A DNA stretch of 64,000 nt, taken from contig JAUXVF010000028.1 of assembly GCA_030680355.1 (NCBI GenBank), positions 62,001 to 126,000 on the forward strand. Direction: 5' to 3'. Positions 45,340 through 55,499 of this stretch are shown here, in pieces. The notes beneath the pieces were generated by a model that was given only the letters and a program-made list of their open reading frames with translations, was not told the DNA's origin and made no database searches. The stretch is from Caulobacter sp. Lineage in GTDB: Bacteria > Pseudomonadota > Alphaproteobacteria > Caulobacterales > Caulobacteraceae. A program made the translations under genes and the position numbers. Each line of letters starts with the position of its first letter. The first letter of the stretch is position 1.

Positions 45340-46462
45340 CTAGGTCTCGGCCGCGTCGCGCGTCGCCCCGACCCGCTGGGCCAGGGCCGCGCCCATGAAG
45401 GCGTCCAGGTCGCCGTCGAGGACGCCCTGGGTGTCGGAGGTCTCGACCCCCGTCCGCAGGTCCTTGACCATCTGATAGGGCTGCAGGACGTAGCTGCGGA
45501 TCTGGTGGCCCCAGCCGATATCGGTCTTCTGATCTTCCAGGGCCTGGGCCGCGGCCTCGCGCTTCTGCAACTCCGCTTCGTAGAGGCGCGCGCGCAGCAT
45601 CTTCCAGGCTTCTTCCCGGTTCTGATGCTGGGAGCGTCCGGCCTGGCAGGCCACGGCGATGCCGGTGGGAATGTGCGTCAGCCGCACGGCGGAATCAGTC
45701 TTGTTGATGTGCTGACCGCCGGCGCCGCTGGCGCGATAGGTGTCAGTGCGCACGTCGGCCGGGTTGATCTCGATCTCGATGGTGTCGTCGACCACCGGAT
45801 AGATCCAGGCTGAAGCGAAACTGGTGTGCCGCCGGGCGCTGGAATCGTAGGGACTGATCCGCACCAGCCGGTGCACCCCGCCCTCGGTCTTCAGCCAGCC
45901 ATAGGCGTTGGCGCCTTTCACGTGCAGCGTGGCCGACTTGATGCCGGCCTGCTCGCCCGGCGTCTCCTCGACCAGCTCGACGGTCATGCCATGGGCGTGG
46001 GCCCAGCGGCTGTACATGCGGACCAGCATGCTGGCCCAGTCGGCCGACTCGGTGCCGCCGGCGCCGGAATTGATCTCGACATAGGCGTCGTTGCCGTCGG
46101 CCTCGCCCGACAGCAGCGCTTCGAGCTCGGCCCGGCCGGCGCGGTCACGGATCGCCTTGAGCTGGACGCGCGCGTCCTCGAGCGAATCCGCGTCGTCTTC
46201 GGCGTCGGCCATTTCGGCATATTCGACGGCGTCGTTGAGATCCCGCTCAAGCGCCCTCACCGCCTCGACCCGGTCGGCCAGGGCCTGACGTTCGCGCATC
46301 AGGGCCTGGGCCGCTTCCGGCTTGTCCCACAGCGTCGGGTCTTCGGAACGGGCGTCGAGCTCGTCCAGATGTCTTAGTGCGGCATCCCAGTCAAAGACGC
46401 CTCCTGAGCAGTCCTACGGACTGCTCGATGTCGGCCTTTGCGGCCTCGACATCCGGTCTCAT
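45340..46462 (-). CDS. prfB: Peptide chain release factor 2, with programmed +1 frameshift
   Basis: The gene is in two frames. Frame 0 starts at ATG 46462 and runs 23 codons to CTT, then an in-frame TGA (46393-46391). A +1 slip reads GAC (46392-46390) and continues for 350 codons to 45340, giving 373 residues, the normal RF2 length. The GGQ loop [15 protein letters not shown] is intact. The stop-recognition tripeptide reads SPY (RISPYDSS) where E. coli RF2 has SPF. RF2 terminates at UGA and UAA. The slip lets the cell sense RF2 shortage at its own UGA. Confidence 0.96.
46390..46405 (-). promoter_or_regulatory. prfB recoding site (SD plus CTT TGA C)
   Basis: On the minus strand AGGAGG (46405-46400) sits three bases before CTTTGAC (46396-46390). 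This is the standard RF2 frameshift cassette: internal Shine-Dalgarno, slippery CUU, stop UGA with C following. Confidence 0.95.
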
Positions 46463-46509
46463 GAAATTCTCCGATCAAGCGGGGCGCGCCGAATAACGCG
46501 CCAACCGCC

Positions 46510-48945
46510 TCAATACAATCCCGACAGGTCCTCGGGGATCTTGGGTTTGGGCGCGGGCCTGGCGCTGGGCTGAGCCTGTTCGCTGCTCAGTTTTCCGCCG
46601 GGCCAGGCCTCGTGATAGGTCTGCGGTCCATCAGGGTTCGCCGGGACAACGGGCCCGACGGGGCCGCGCGGCTCGGTGCCGGGCCGGAAGGCCTCGCGTT
46701 GGCTGCCGACCATCGCGAACTTGGCCGTCGCCGGCGGTTTGAACGGCTCGGGCGGCGTGCCCTTGATGGCTTCGGTCATGAAGTTGATGAAGACGGGCAG
46801 AGCCGAAACGCCCCCCGCTTCGCCCTCGCCCAGGGAACGGTTGTCGTCGAAGCCGACGAACACCCCGACCACGATCTGGGGCGTGAACCCGACAAACCAG
46901 GCGCTGCGGTACTCGTTGGTGGTGCCGGTCTTGCCGCCGACCGGACGGCCCAGGACCCGCGCCTGGGTGGCCGTGCCCCGCTGGACAACGCCCTCAAGCA
47001 TCGAGGCGACCTGATAGGCCGTGATCGGGTCGATCACCTGTTCGCCGGCGGGCGACACCCGCGGACTCTCCTCGCCGCCGAACCCGGCCGTGCATCGCGG
47101 ACAGTCGCGTTTGTCGGAGCGGTAGATCACCCGCCCTTCCCGGTCCTCGACCAGTTCGATCAGGTGCGGCTCGATCTTGCGGCCGCCGTTGACGAAGGCG
47201 GTGTAGGCGGCGGTCAGCCGGAAGGGCGTCGTCTCCCCCGCGCCCAGCGCCATGGCCAGCACCGGCTGCATGGAGCGGACAATCCCGAAGCGCACACACA
47301 GGTCGGCGATCTTCTTCATGCCGACGCCCTGGGCCAGACGCACGGTCATGGCGTTGCGCGACAGCTCAAGGCCCCGGCGCAGGGGCATCGAGCCATAGTA
47401 TTTCTTGTTGTAGTTCTCCGGCGTCCAGTCCTCGCCCTTGACCGCGCTCTTGAAGACGATCTGGGCGTCGGTGACGAAACTGGCCGGGGTGTAGCCGCCA
47501 TCGGGCTCCAGGGCCGCGGCGTAGACGAACGGCTTGATCGCCGATCCGGGCTGCCGCATCGCCTGGGTGGCGCGGTTGAAGCTGGACAGGGAGAAGGAAT
47601 ACCCCCCGACCATCGCCAGCACCCGGCCCGAGTGCGGCTCCATGGCCACCAGGGCGCCGTTGACCTTCGGCACCTGGCGCAGGCGATAGCCGCCCTTGGC
47701 CGTCGGCTCGACGAACACCAGATCGCCAACGCTCAGACCCTTGCCGGCCTTGGCCCAGGCGACATCTTCAGACACCAGCGCGCCGGCCCCGTAATCCTTC
47801 GCCGGACGCACGCGCACGCCGCCGGTCACGCTCTCGACGACGGCCGCGCGCCAGTCGCGCCGCTCGGCCGGGGGAGATTGCTTGAGTGCGGCCTTCTCCC
47901 AACCGGGGGCCATATCGGTCGTGCCCCAGGCGCCGCGCCAGCCATGCCGGCGGTCATAGGTCTCGAGGCCTTCCATCAACGCCACCCGGGCGGCCGTCTG
48001 CAGCCGCGGATCCAGGGTGGTGCGCATATAGTAGCCACCCTCGTTGATGCGCCGGCCCAGAGTCACCAGCCCGCGACGGCGGACCTCCTCGACGAAATAG
48101 TCGGCGTCCCGGTACTTGGCGCGGGACGGCGCTGACTGGACCTTGAGATCGGTGGCCATCGCCGCTTCAGCGTCGTGACGGCTGACCCAGCCCAGTTCGG
48201 CCATCTCGCCGAGGATCCAGTTGCGCCGGCCTATGGCGTTCGCCTTGCGCCGGATCGGGTGATAATTGTCCGGCCCCTTGGGCAGGGCGGCCAGATAGGC
48301 GCATTCGGCCAGGGTCAACTCCGACACCGGCTTGCCGAAATAGTTGTAGGCCGCCGCGCCCACGCCATACGACCGGTAGCCCAGCCAGATCTCGTTCAGA
48401 TACAGCTCAAGGATACGGTCCTTGGTCAGGGTCTGTTCGAGGCGGCGGGCGAGAATCGCTTCCTTGAGCTTGCGGCCGACCGTGGCGTCGCTGGTCAGCA
48501 GCACATTCTTGGCGACCTGCTGGGTGATGGTCGAACCGCCTTCGAGGCGTCGGCCCTGAACGGCGTTGAGCACATTCTTGGCCATGGCCCGCGACAGGCC
48601 CTGCATGTCGACGCCGCTGTGCTGGAAGAAGTTGCGGTCTTCGGCGGCGAGGAACGCCTGCACCAGCCGGGCCGGCATCTGGTCATAGGGAATGAAAATC
48701 CGCCGCTCGCGCGAGAATTCGCCGATCAGGGTGCCATCCCAGGCATAGACGCGCGTCGCCGTCGGCGGCCGGTAGTCTGTCAGGTCGCCCGCGTCGGGCA
48801 TGTCGTGGAACAGCCACGCCGCATAAACGGCCAGCGTGAACCCGGCCACGGCGATGAGGCTGAGCACGCTGACGCCAACGAGGGCCACCCAGCGTTCAGG
48901 CGGCTCCTCGAATGGCCAAAGTCGGAGAAGGGCCTTCTCAAGCAT
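46510..48945 (-). CDS. mrcA: Penicillin-binding protein 1A (bifunctional)
   Basis: 811 residues from the ATG at 48945. One membrane helix (about 20-45) is followed by the GT51 glycosyltransferase domain with AAEDRNFFQHSGVD (catalytic Glu102), GGSTITQQVAKN and LYLNEIWLGYRSYGVGAAA. An OB-like insert leads to the transpeptidase domain with SAIKPF (SxxK), SRNAMT (SxN) and GGKTGTTNEYRSAWFVGF (KTG). The C-terminal tail is Pro-rich. It polymerises and cross-links peptidoglycan. It stands between amiC-like and prfB genes on one strand. Confidence 0.95.
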   Translation of the reverse strand: MLEKALLRLWPFEEPPERWVALVGVSVLSLIAVAGFTLAVYAAWLFHDMPDAGDLTDYRPPTATRVYAWDGTLIGEFSRERRIFIPYDQMPARLVQAFLAAEDRNFFQHSGVDMQGLSRAMAKNVLNAVQGRRLEGGSTITQQVAKNVLLTSDATVGRKLKEAILARRLEQTLTKDRILELYLNEIWLGYRSYGVGAAAYNYFGKPVSELTLAECAYLAALPKGPDNYHPIRRKANAIGRRNWILGEMAELGWVSRHDAEAAMATDLKVQSAPSRAKYRDADYFVEEVRRRGLVTLGRRINEGGYYMRTTLDPRLQTAARVALMEGLETYDRRHGWRGAWGTTDMAPGWEKAALKQSPPAERRDWRAAVVESVTGGVRVRPAKDYGAGALVSEDVAWAKAGKGLSVGDLVFVEPTAKGGYRLRQVPKVNGALVAMEPHSGRVLAMVGGYSFSLSSFNRATQAMRQPGSAIKPFVYAAALEPDGGYTPASFVTDAQIVFKSAVKGEDWTPENYNKKYYGSMPLRRGLELSRNAMTVRLAQGVGMKKIADLCVRFGIVRSMQPVLAMALGAGETTPFRLTAAYTAFVNGGRKIEPHLIELVEDREGRVIYRSDKRDCPRCTAGFGGEESPRVSPAGEQVIDPITAYQVASMLEGVVQRGTATQARVLGRPVGGKTGTTNEYRSAWFVGFTPQIVVGVFVGFDDNRSLGEGEAGGVSALPVFINFMTEAIKGTPPEPFKPPATAKFAMVGSQREAFRPGTEPRGPVGPVVPANPDGPQTYHEAWPGGKLSSEQAQPSARPAPKPKIPEDLSGLY

Positions 48946-49002
48946 GGGTCTGCTGTAGCCTGACTGAAGCCGGGCGCCAACGGGGGCCATGCGTGTCCGC
49001 GA

Positions 49003-50196
49003 TTAGCGGCTCGCCGTCTTCATCTGACGCGCGAACCAGGCGTCGACAGCGTCGCCAACCGCGTCCATCAGCTTGGCGCGCGCCGAGGGGTCGGCCATCA
49101 GCCGTTCGTCCTCGATATTGTTGACAAATCCCATCTCGAGAAGGACCGCCGGGACGTCAGGCGCCAGCAGGACGGCGAGATTTCCGTCCCGGTGACTGCG
49201 GCTGAGCAAGGTCGTTTCATCGGCGATGTGGTCGAGCAGCAACTCGGCGAACACCGCCGAACGATTGCGGGTCGACCGCTGGGTCAGATCGAGAATGATC
49301 TCGCCGACGGTCCGGTCAGCGCCCGGCAGGCTGGCCGGCATCAACCAGTCGTCCTTGCGCAGAACCGTTGTCGCCCGGCTCTCACCGCGTTCGGAGAGGG
49401 TGTAGACGCTGGCGCCGCGGGTCAGCGTGGTCGGCCCCGAATCAGCATGCAGCGAAATGAACAGGTCGGCGTCAGCGTCACGGGCGATCTTTACCCGGGT
49501 ATCGAGCGGGATATAGGCGTCGCTGGACCGGGTCATGACCACCCGATACCGGCCGGTGCGCTCCAGACGCGACCTCAGAGCCTTGGCCGCGGCCAGGGTC
49601 AGGTCCTTCTCATGGTTCGCCACGCCCGCCGCACCGGGATCCTTGCCGCCGTGACCGGCGTCGATGACGATGACCCGCAATCCGCTCCGGGAGGGCGCGC
49701 GCGTCACCACGGGCGCCGAGCGGCTGGGCTCGCGTTCGGCGCGGGTCGGAGCCGCCCCGCCGCGGGCCTTGAGATCGATGACGTAGCGATAGTTGGCGAC
49801 GCCGTCGCCGGGCGACAGCAGGAAACGCCGACTCACCTCGGCGTCACGATCCAGTTCGATATGCAGCTTGAGAGCCGTGGGACCGCGTTCGATGCTCCAG
49901 CGCCGCACCAGACCCTGGCCGGTTCCGCGCAGATCACCCGCCGTGTCCAGACGCGGCAGGGACAGCACGACCTTGCCGTCGGCGCCGTCCGACACCAGTT
50001 TGCCGGTGACCGAGCGGTCGAGATCGAGCACCACGCGGGTCTCTGTCTGATCCCCACCCAGCCGGACATTGAGGAGACCCGACGAGGCTGAACCTCGTGC
50101 GGCCCCGCCGACCGCGAGCGCGGCCAGGCTCAGGCAGGCCAAGGCAGTAATGCCTCGCCATCCCGTCAAAAATCCGCCGGCCGTCAACACCCGCAT
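49003..50196 (-). CDS. amiC: N-acetylmuramoyl-L-alanine amidase (AmiC type)
   Basis: 397 residues from the ATG at 50196, which begins a signal or anchor helix (RGITALACLSLAALAVGGAARG, residues about 14-35); 99 codons of upstream frame are rejected. An AMIN domain (about 40-140) is followed by a basic linker and the amidase_3 zinc domain: IDAGHGGKDPGA (first His), NHEKDLTLAAAK (Glu), ISLHAD (His) and PAVLLEMGFVNN (catalytic Glu). It removes stem peptides at division. It lies 57 bp upstream of the PBP1A gene. Confidence 0.92.
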   Translation of the reverse strand: MRVLTAGGFLTGWRGITALACLSLAALAVGGAARGSASSGLLNVRLGGDQTETRVVLDLDRSVTGKLVSDGADGKVVLSLPRLDTAGDLRGTGQGLVRRWSIERGPTALKLHIELDRDAEVSRRFLLSPGDGVANYRYVIDLKARGGAAPTRAEREPSRSAPVVTRAPSRSGLRVIVIDAGHGGKDPGAAGVANHEKDLTLAAAKALRSRLERTGRYRVVMTRSSDAYIPLDTRVKIARDADADLFISLHADSGPTTLTRGASVYTLSERGESRATTVLRKDDWLMPASLPGADRTVGEIILDLTQRSTRNRSAVFAELLLDHIADETTLLSRSHRDGNLAVLLAPDVPAVLLEMGFVNNIEDERLMADPSARAKLMDAVGDAVDAWFARQMKTASR

Positions 50197-50605
50197 TCTA
50201 CGCCCCACACATCGCTTCGCGATTTGCCTCCACCATTGCGCCGTGACGGTGTCGATTTGGTTAAGTCTTTGCCTATGGCGCCGGGCGCTTTCCTTTTGCG
50301 ACAGGTTCAGCGTAATGTCCGGCCGCGCGCCGGTTCCCGCGGATGACGGGAATGCACCGCGCAAGAGACTTAAAAAGGCCGCGCGTCCGGCTTTGTCGCC
50401 TTTTCGGCGATCGACGCACCCTCCGACCCCGCGCCCATCCTGGCGCTTCAGGGATTGAATTTCATGGGCAGCGCATACGCCCCGGCCTGGCATTCGCCCC
50501 TTCGCACCGCACCTTGCGGCGCGAGGGACGGCCGCGCGGAGCGCGCCTCCACATTATTCCGGCGACCGGGCCAAGCGCCCGCCGCGCGCCGGGGAGAGAC
50601 CTTCG
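50197..50605 (+). promoter_or_regulatory. Long divergent region and rne leader
   Basis: 409 bp with no convincing gene. It contains the divergent promoters of amiC and rne. GC-rich folds are seen, e.g. around 50530-50550. RNase E genes usually have long 5' leaders through which the enzyme controls its own mRNA, and this spacing fits. The rne ribosome-binding site is GGGGAGAG before 50606. I could not assign exact promoters. Confidence 0.45.
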
Positions 50606-53287
50606 ATGACCAAAAAGATGCTTATCGACGCCGCACACGCCGAGGAAACGCGTGTCGTCGTCGTGGACGGAACCCGCGTTGAAGAATTTGATTTCGAAAG
50701 CCGGGCCAAGAAACAGCTTCGCGGGAACATCTATCTCGCCAAGGTAACCCGGGTTGAGCCCAGCCTGCAGGCCGCTTTCATCGAGTATGGCGGCAACCGG
50801 CACGGCTTCCTGGCCTTCAACGAGATCCATCCGGACTACTATCAGATCCCCCTCGCCGACCGCGAAGCGCTGCTGCGCCAGCAGGCCGAGGAAGACGACG
50901 AGCCTGTCACCGGCAACGGTCGCCACAAGGCCGCCGACGGTGAAGAGGACGAGGACGCCGAGGCCTCCGAGGACGACGACGACGTCATGGATGAGGAGGT
51001 GGCGCGTCGCCGCCGCCGCCTGATGCGCAACTACAAGATCCAGGAAGTGATCCGCCGCCGGCAGATCATGCTGGTCCAGGTCGTCAAGGAAGAGCGCGGC
51101 AACAAGGGCGCGGCCCTGACCACCTACCTCTCCCTGGCCGGTCGCTACGGCGTTCTGATGCCCAACACCGCCCGCGGCGGCGGCATCAGCCGCAAGATCA
51201 CCACCGTCACCGACCGCAAGAAGCTCAAGGGCATCGTCCAGAGCCTCGACGTGCCCAAGGGCATGGGCCTGATCGTCCGCACCGCGGGCGCCAAACGCAC
51301 CAAGACCGAGCTCAAGCGCGACTACGACTATCTGCTGCGTCAGTGGGAAAACATCCGCGAGACGACGCTGCATTCGATCGCGCCGGCGCTGATCTACGAG
51401 GAAGAAGACCTCGTCAAACGCGCCATCCGCGACCTGTTCGACAAGGACATCGACGAGGTCCAGGTCGAGGGCGATGTCGGCTTCAAGGACGCCCGCGCCT
51501 TCATGCGCATGCTGATGCCGTCCCAGGCCAAGAAGGTTCAGCACTATACCGGGGCGACGCCGCTGTTCGTGGCCCACAAGGTCGAAGGCCATCTGGCCCA
51601 GATCTACACGCCGGTCGTGCCGCTGAAGTCCGGCGGCTACCTGGTCATCAACCAGACCGAGGCGCTGGTCGCCGTCGACGTCAACTCGGGCAAGTCGACC
51701 CGCGAGCGCAACGTCGAAGCCACCGCCCTGAAAACCAACATGGAAGCGGCCGAAGAAACGGCGCGCCAGCTGCGGCTGCGCGACCTGGCCGGGCTGATCG
51801 TCATCGACTTCATCGACATGGATGAGTCGAAGAACAATCGCGCCGTCGAAAAGAAGCTGAAGGACAGCCTCAAGGACGATCGCGCCCGCATCCAGATGGG
51901 CAAGATCAGCAGCTTCGGCCTGATGGAAATCAGCCGCCAGCGTCGCCGCTCCGGCGTGCTGGAAGGCACCACCCACGTCTGCGAACACTGCGCCGGCACC
52001 GGACGCCTGCGGTCTGCCGAATCCAGCGCCCTGGCCGCCCTCCGCGCCGTGGAGATGGAAGCTCTGCAGGGCGGCGGCGAGGTGACCCTCAAGGTGTCGC
52101 CGGCTGTCGGCCTCTATATCCTCAACGAGAAGCGAGCCTATCTGACCCGCGTCCACCAGATCCACCACCTGTTCGTCACCGTCCAGATCGACGGGGCGCT
52201 GGGTCAGGCCGATCATGAGATCGAACGCACGGTCAGCGGCGAGCATTCGCTGCACGACCTGGAGCCGGCGGCCGCCGTCGGCCGGGTGGCCTACGATCCC
52301 GAGGACGACCTGGTCGACGATTCCGAATTCGAGGATGAGGAAGACGGCGAGGACGAAGACGAAGACGAAGCGGAGAACGACGACGCCGAGTCCGAAGCGA
52401 CTTCCGATGACCGGCCAGCGCGTCAGCCGCGGGCCGCTCGGGACGATGACGCCGAAGACGCCGGTGAAGACGGCGGCCGTCGCGGCCGTGGTCGCCGCCG
52501 TCGCCGCCGTGGTGGACGCCGTGACGAGGTCGAGGCCGGCGCTGACGCCGTCGCCGCCGACGCGGCCCCGGCCGTTCAGGGTGACGACGATGATGACGCC
52601 GATGGCGGCGAGGACGGCGCCCAGCGCCGGCGTCGGCGCGGTCGGCGCGGTGGTCGCCGCATGCGTGACGACGCCCGGCCCCAGGACGGCTTCACCTGGA
52701 CCCGCCCGCGTGTCCCGTTCGGCGACGACGCCTTTGTCTGGCACGATCCGGCGACCCTGACCGAAGGCGGCGCCTCCGCCCCGGCCAGCGACGCCCGCCC
52801 TGCCCGCCGCCCCGAACGCAGCCCCGCGCCTGAAGCGGCGGTGGCCGAGCCCGTGTCCGAGGCCGGTGACACGACTCCGGTTGACGACATCTGGGTCGAA
52901 CTGCCCGCTGAACCGGCGCCGACGGCCAAGTCCCGCACCCGCAAGCCGCGTGGCGGCAGGGCCGCGAAAGCCGAGGCTCCCGTGGTCGAAACGCCCCCCG
53001 TCGAAGAGACGGCGGCTGTCGAGCCCGTGGCGGAAACCGCTCCTGAGCCCGAGGCCGAACCGGCCGAAAAGCCCAAGGCCAAGCCGCGCGCCCGCTCCCG
53101 CGCCAAGGCCGCGCCCAAGGCCGAGGTTGAGGCCGAGGTCGCCGCCGCGCCCGAAGCCAAGCCTGAGCCTGTGACGGCGGCGCCGAAACCCGAGCCGGCC
53201 CCGGCGCCGGCTCCGGTCGAACCCGACCCCGCCGAAATCGGCGACGCGCCCGAGAAGCCCAAGCGCGGCTGGTGGCGCAGGGGCTGA
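50606..53287 (+). CDS. rne: Ribonuclease E, degradosome scaffold
   Basis: 893 residues. The S1 domain (from about 35) is split by an acidic insert (EEDEDAEASEDDDD, about 113-128), as in alphaproteobacteria. Catalytic Asp are in VAVDVNSGK and IVIDFIDMD. The Zn-link is CEHC. From about 560 the protein is disordered, with acidic and Arg-rich blocks ([16 protein letters not shown]). It ends EKPKRGWWRRG: the GWW motif binds polynucleotide phosphorylase in Caulobacter. It starts RNA decay and rRNA and tRNA processing. Confidence 0.97.
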   Translation: MTKKMLIDAAHAEETRVVVVDGTRVEEFDFESRAKKQLRGNIYLAKVTRVEPSLQAAFIEYGGNRHGFLAFNEIHPDYYQIPLADREALLRQQAEEDDEPVTGNGRHKAADGEEDEDAEASEDDDDVMDEEVARRRRRLMRNYKIQEVIRRRQIMLVQVVKEERGNKGAALTTYLSLAGRYGVLMPNTARGGGISRKITTVTDRKKLKGIVQSLDVPKGMGLIVRTAGAKRTKTELKRDYDYLLRQWENIRETTLHSIAPALIYEEEDLVKRAIRDLFDKDIDEVQVEGDVGFKDARAFMRMLMPSQAKKVQHYTGATPLFVAHKVEGHLAQIYTPVVPLKSGGYLVINQTEALVAVDVNSGKSTRERNVEATALKTNMEAAEETARQLRLRDLAGLIVIDFIDMDESKNNRAVEKKLKDSLKDDRARIQMGKISSFGLMEISRQRRRSGVLEGTTHVCEHCAGTGRLRSAESSALAALRAVEMEALQGGGEVTLKVSPAVGLYILNEKRAYLTRVHQIHHLFVTVQIDGALGQADHEIERTVSGEHSLHDLEPAAAVGRVAYDPEDDLVDDSEFEDEEDGEDEDEDEAENDDAESEATSDDRPARQPRAARDDDAEDAGEDGGRRGRGRRRRRRGGRRDEVEAGADAVAADAAPAVQGDDDDDADGGEDGAQRRRRRGRRGGRRMRDDARPQDGFTWTRPRVPFGDDAFVWHDPATLTEGGASAPASDARPARRPERSPAPEAAVAEPVSEAGDTTPVDDIWVELPAEPAPTAKSRTRKPRGGRAAKAEAPVVETPPVEETAAVEPVAETAPEPEAEPAEKPKAKPRARSRAKAAPKAEVEAEVAAAPEAKPEPVTAAPKPEPAPAPAPVEPDPAEIGDAPEKPKRGWWRRG

Positions 53288-53337
53288 CGAGCCGCTACAG
53301 TGTTCGGGCGCGGGGGCGCCACGGAGAGCTACGAGGC

Positions 53338-54759
53338 ATGACCTCCCGTACCCGGACACTGACGCGGCCCTTTCAGGTCATCGGACGCGCCGCCGCCCTG
53401 GCGGCGGCGCTTCTGGTTCCGTTCGGCCCGGCCATGGCCCAATCCTCCAATCGCGGTCCGACGCTGCTGCGCGACACCGAGATCGAGGAGATTTTGCACC
53501 GCGAGGCCGATCCGATCTTCGCGGCAGCGGGCCTGACCCCCAAGGATGTCCGCATCCTGCTGGTCGGCGACTCCTCGTTGAACGCCTTCGCCACCCAGGG
53601 TCAGCAGCTTGGGCTTCATACCGGTCTGATCCTCGAAGCCGAGACGCCCAACCAGCTAAAGGGCGTCATCGCCCACGAGACCGGCCACATCGCCGGCGGT
53701 CACCCGATTCGCTCCGGTGAACTGACCCGGGCCGGCCTCAAGCCGATGCTGCTGACGATGGGTCTCGGCGTCCTGGCGCTGTTCGCCGGCGCGCCCGACG
53801 CCGGCGCGGTCCTGTTGGGCAACGCCCAGTATTTCGGAACCCTGGGCGCGCTGGGCTACAGCCGCGAACAGGAAGGCCGCGCCGACCAGGCGGCGGTCGG
53901 CTACCTGGAGAAGACCCGCCAGTCGGGCGAGGGCCTGGTCGAGTTCTTCGACAAGTTCCGCTACCAGGAAGTCTTCGCCGAGGCCCGCCGGTTCCCCTAT
54001 TTCCGCAGCCACCCCCTGTCGTCGCAACGGATCGAGATGCTGCGGTCACGGGTCTCGGCCCAGCCCAGCTTCCCGGCCAGGGATACGCCCGAAGAGATCC
54101 TCGAGTTCGAGACCATGAAGGCCAAGATCGACGGCTTCATGAATCCGCAGCTGTCGCTGACCAAATACAAGGAAACCGACACCAGCTATCCGGCCCGGTA
54201 CGCCCGCGCCATCGCCTACTACCAGACCAAGGACCCCGACCGGGCGATCAGCCTGATCGACGCCATGCTCGTGGAGCAGCCTGACAACCCCTACCTCTGG
54301 GAGCTCAAGGGCCAGATCCTGTTTGAGTTCGGCCGGGCCGCCGAAGCCGAATTTCCTCAGCGGCGATCGGTCGCCCTCAAGCCCGACGCCGCCCTGCTGC
54401 GCGTCAACCTCGGCCAGACGCTGATCAATCTCGATGACGCGGCCAAGCGCGACGAAGGCATCGCCGAACTCAAGCGCGTGACCCTGCTCGAGGACGACAA
54501 CGCCGAGGCCTGGCGTCTCCTGGCCCAGGCCTATGACCGCCGCGGCGACGAGGGACTGGCCCGGCTGGCCACGGCCGAGCAGTATTTCGCGGTCGGCGCC
54601 CTCAACGAGTCTCGCACCTTCGCCATGCGGGCGCGGGAGCTGTTCCCCCGCGGCGGCGTCCAGTGGCTGCGCGCCACCGACATTGTCATGGCCTCCAACC
54701 CCAACGACCAGGACCTCAAGGATCTGGCCCGCGAAGGGTCGGCGACGCGCCGCCGGTGA
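53338..54759 (+). CDS. bepA: M48 metalloprotease with TPR domain (BepA/YfgC type)
   Basis: 473 residues from the ATG at 53338. The signal peptide ends in GPAMAQ (about 35). The M48 zinc motif is HETGH (His113, Glu114, His117), with the third ligand in YSREQEGRADQ. From about 270 TPR-like helical repeats follow (ARAIAYYQTKDPDRAISLIDAML...). BepA acts in the periplasm on outer-membrane protein assembly. rne ends 50 bp upstream and the DsbA-like gene starts 53 bp downstream. Confidence 0.9.
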   Translation: MTSRTRTLTRPFQVIGRAAALAAALLVPFGPAMAQSSNRGPTLLRDTEIEEILHREADPIFAAAGLTPKDVRILLVGDSSLNAFATQGQQLGLHTGLILEAETPNQLKGVIAHETGHIAGGHPIRSGELTRAGLKPMLLTMGLGVLALFAGAPDAGAVLLGNAQYFGTLGALGYSREQEGRADQAAVGYLEKTRQSGEGLVEFFDKFRYQEVFAEARRFPYFRSHPLSSQRIEMLRSRVSAQPSFPARDTPEEILEFETMKAKIDGFMNPQLSLTKYKETDTSYPARYARAIAYYQTKDPDRAISLIDAMLVEQPDNPYLWELKGQILFEFGRAAEAEFPQRRSVALKPDAALLRVNLGQTLINLDDAAKRDEGIAELKRVTLLEDDNAEAWRLLAQAYDRRGDEGLARLATAEQYFAVGALNESRTFAMRARELFPRGGVQWLRATDIVMASNPNDQDLKDLAREGSATRRR

Positions 54760-54812
54760 CCGTCCCCGTTCCTCCCTCGACCTGCCGCGGCGAGCGCCGC
54801 TGGAGCTTCTTC

Positions 54813-55499
54813 ATGCGACCGATGTTGATCGCCACCCTCGCCGTTTTTGTCGCCGCCTGCGGCCAGCCCAAGGTCGACCCCGAGTTCGGCCGCAAGGTGC
54901 GCGCCTATCTGCTCGAAAATCCCGAGATCCTGATCGAGGTGAGCGACGCCCTGAAGGTCAAACAGTCATCGAAGTCGATCGACTCCGTCCGCAAGGAGCT
55001 GGAACGCGATCCGCGCGACAAGGTGATCAACCCCGACGGCGTGATCACCGTCGTCGAGCTGTTCGACTACAATTGCGGCTACTGCAAACTGATCGCGCCC
55101 CAGGTGATGGAGCTGGCCCGCACCCATCCCCAGGTGCGCTTCGTGTTCAAGGACATGGTCATTTTCGGCGAGACCAGCGAATACGCCGCCGCCGCCACCG
55201 CCCTGACCAAAACACCCGAACAGTACACCGCCCTGCACAAGGCCCTGATGGCCGCCAAGCCGCTGAACGACGCGGTCGCCACGCGGATCATCACCGCCCA
55301 TGGTCTGGACCCGGCCGCCGTCCGCCGGGAACAGGCCTCGACCGCCCGCAAACGCTATTTCGGCGACGTCCACGTCATCGCCCAGAAGCTCGGCGTCGAG
55401 GGCACCCCCGCCTTCATCATCGGCGACACCCTGATCCCGGGCGCCGACCCCGACGCGCTGAAGGCCGCGATCGCCGCCGAACTGCGCAAGAAGGGCTAG
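54813..55499 (+). CDS. DsbA-family thiol oxidoreductase, lipoprotein
   Basis: 228 residues from the ATG at 54813, with GGAG eight bases before. The signal ends in lipobox VAAC (Cys16). The thioredoxin-fold domain has active site CGYC (Cys88, Cys91) and the cis-Pro loop GVEGTPAFIIGD. The N-terminal helical part (about 20-75) resembles Com1/ScsC-like proteins. It introduces or isomerises disulphides in the envelope. Longer upstream frames lie over the protease gene. Confidence 0.9.
   Translation: MRPMLIATLAVFVAACGQPKVDPEFGRKVRAYLLENPEILIEVSDALKVKQSSKSIDSVRKELERDPRDKVINPDGVITVVELFDYNCGYCKLIAPQVMELARTHPQVRFVFKDMVIFGETSEYAAAATALTKTPEQYTALHKALMAAKPLNDAVATRIITAHGLDPAAVRREQASTARKRYFGDVHVIAQKLGVEGTPAFIIGDTLIPGADPDALKAAIAAELRKKG

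Noticed and set aside
50462-53359. 965-codon open frame on the minus strand opposite rne
   Set aside because: Shadow of RNase E; the Gly/Arg-rich translation reflects the codon usage of the real gene.
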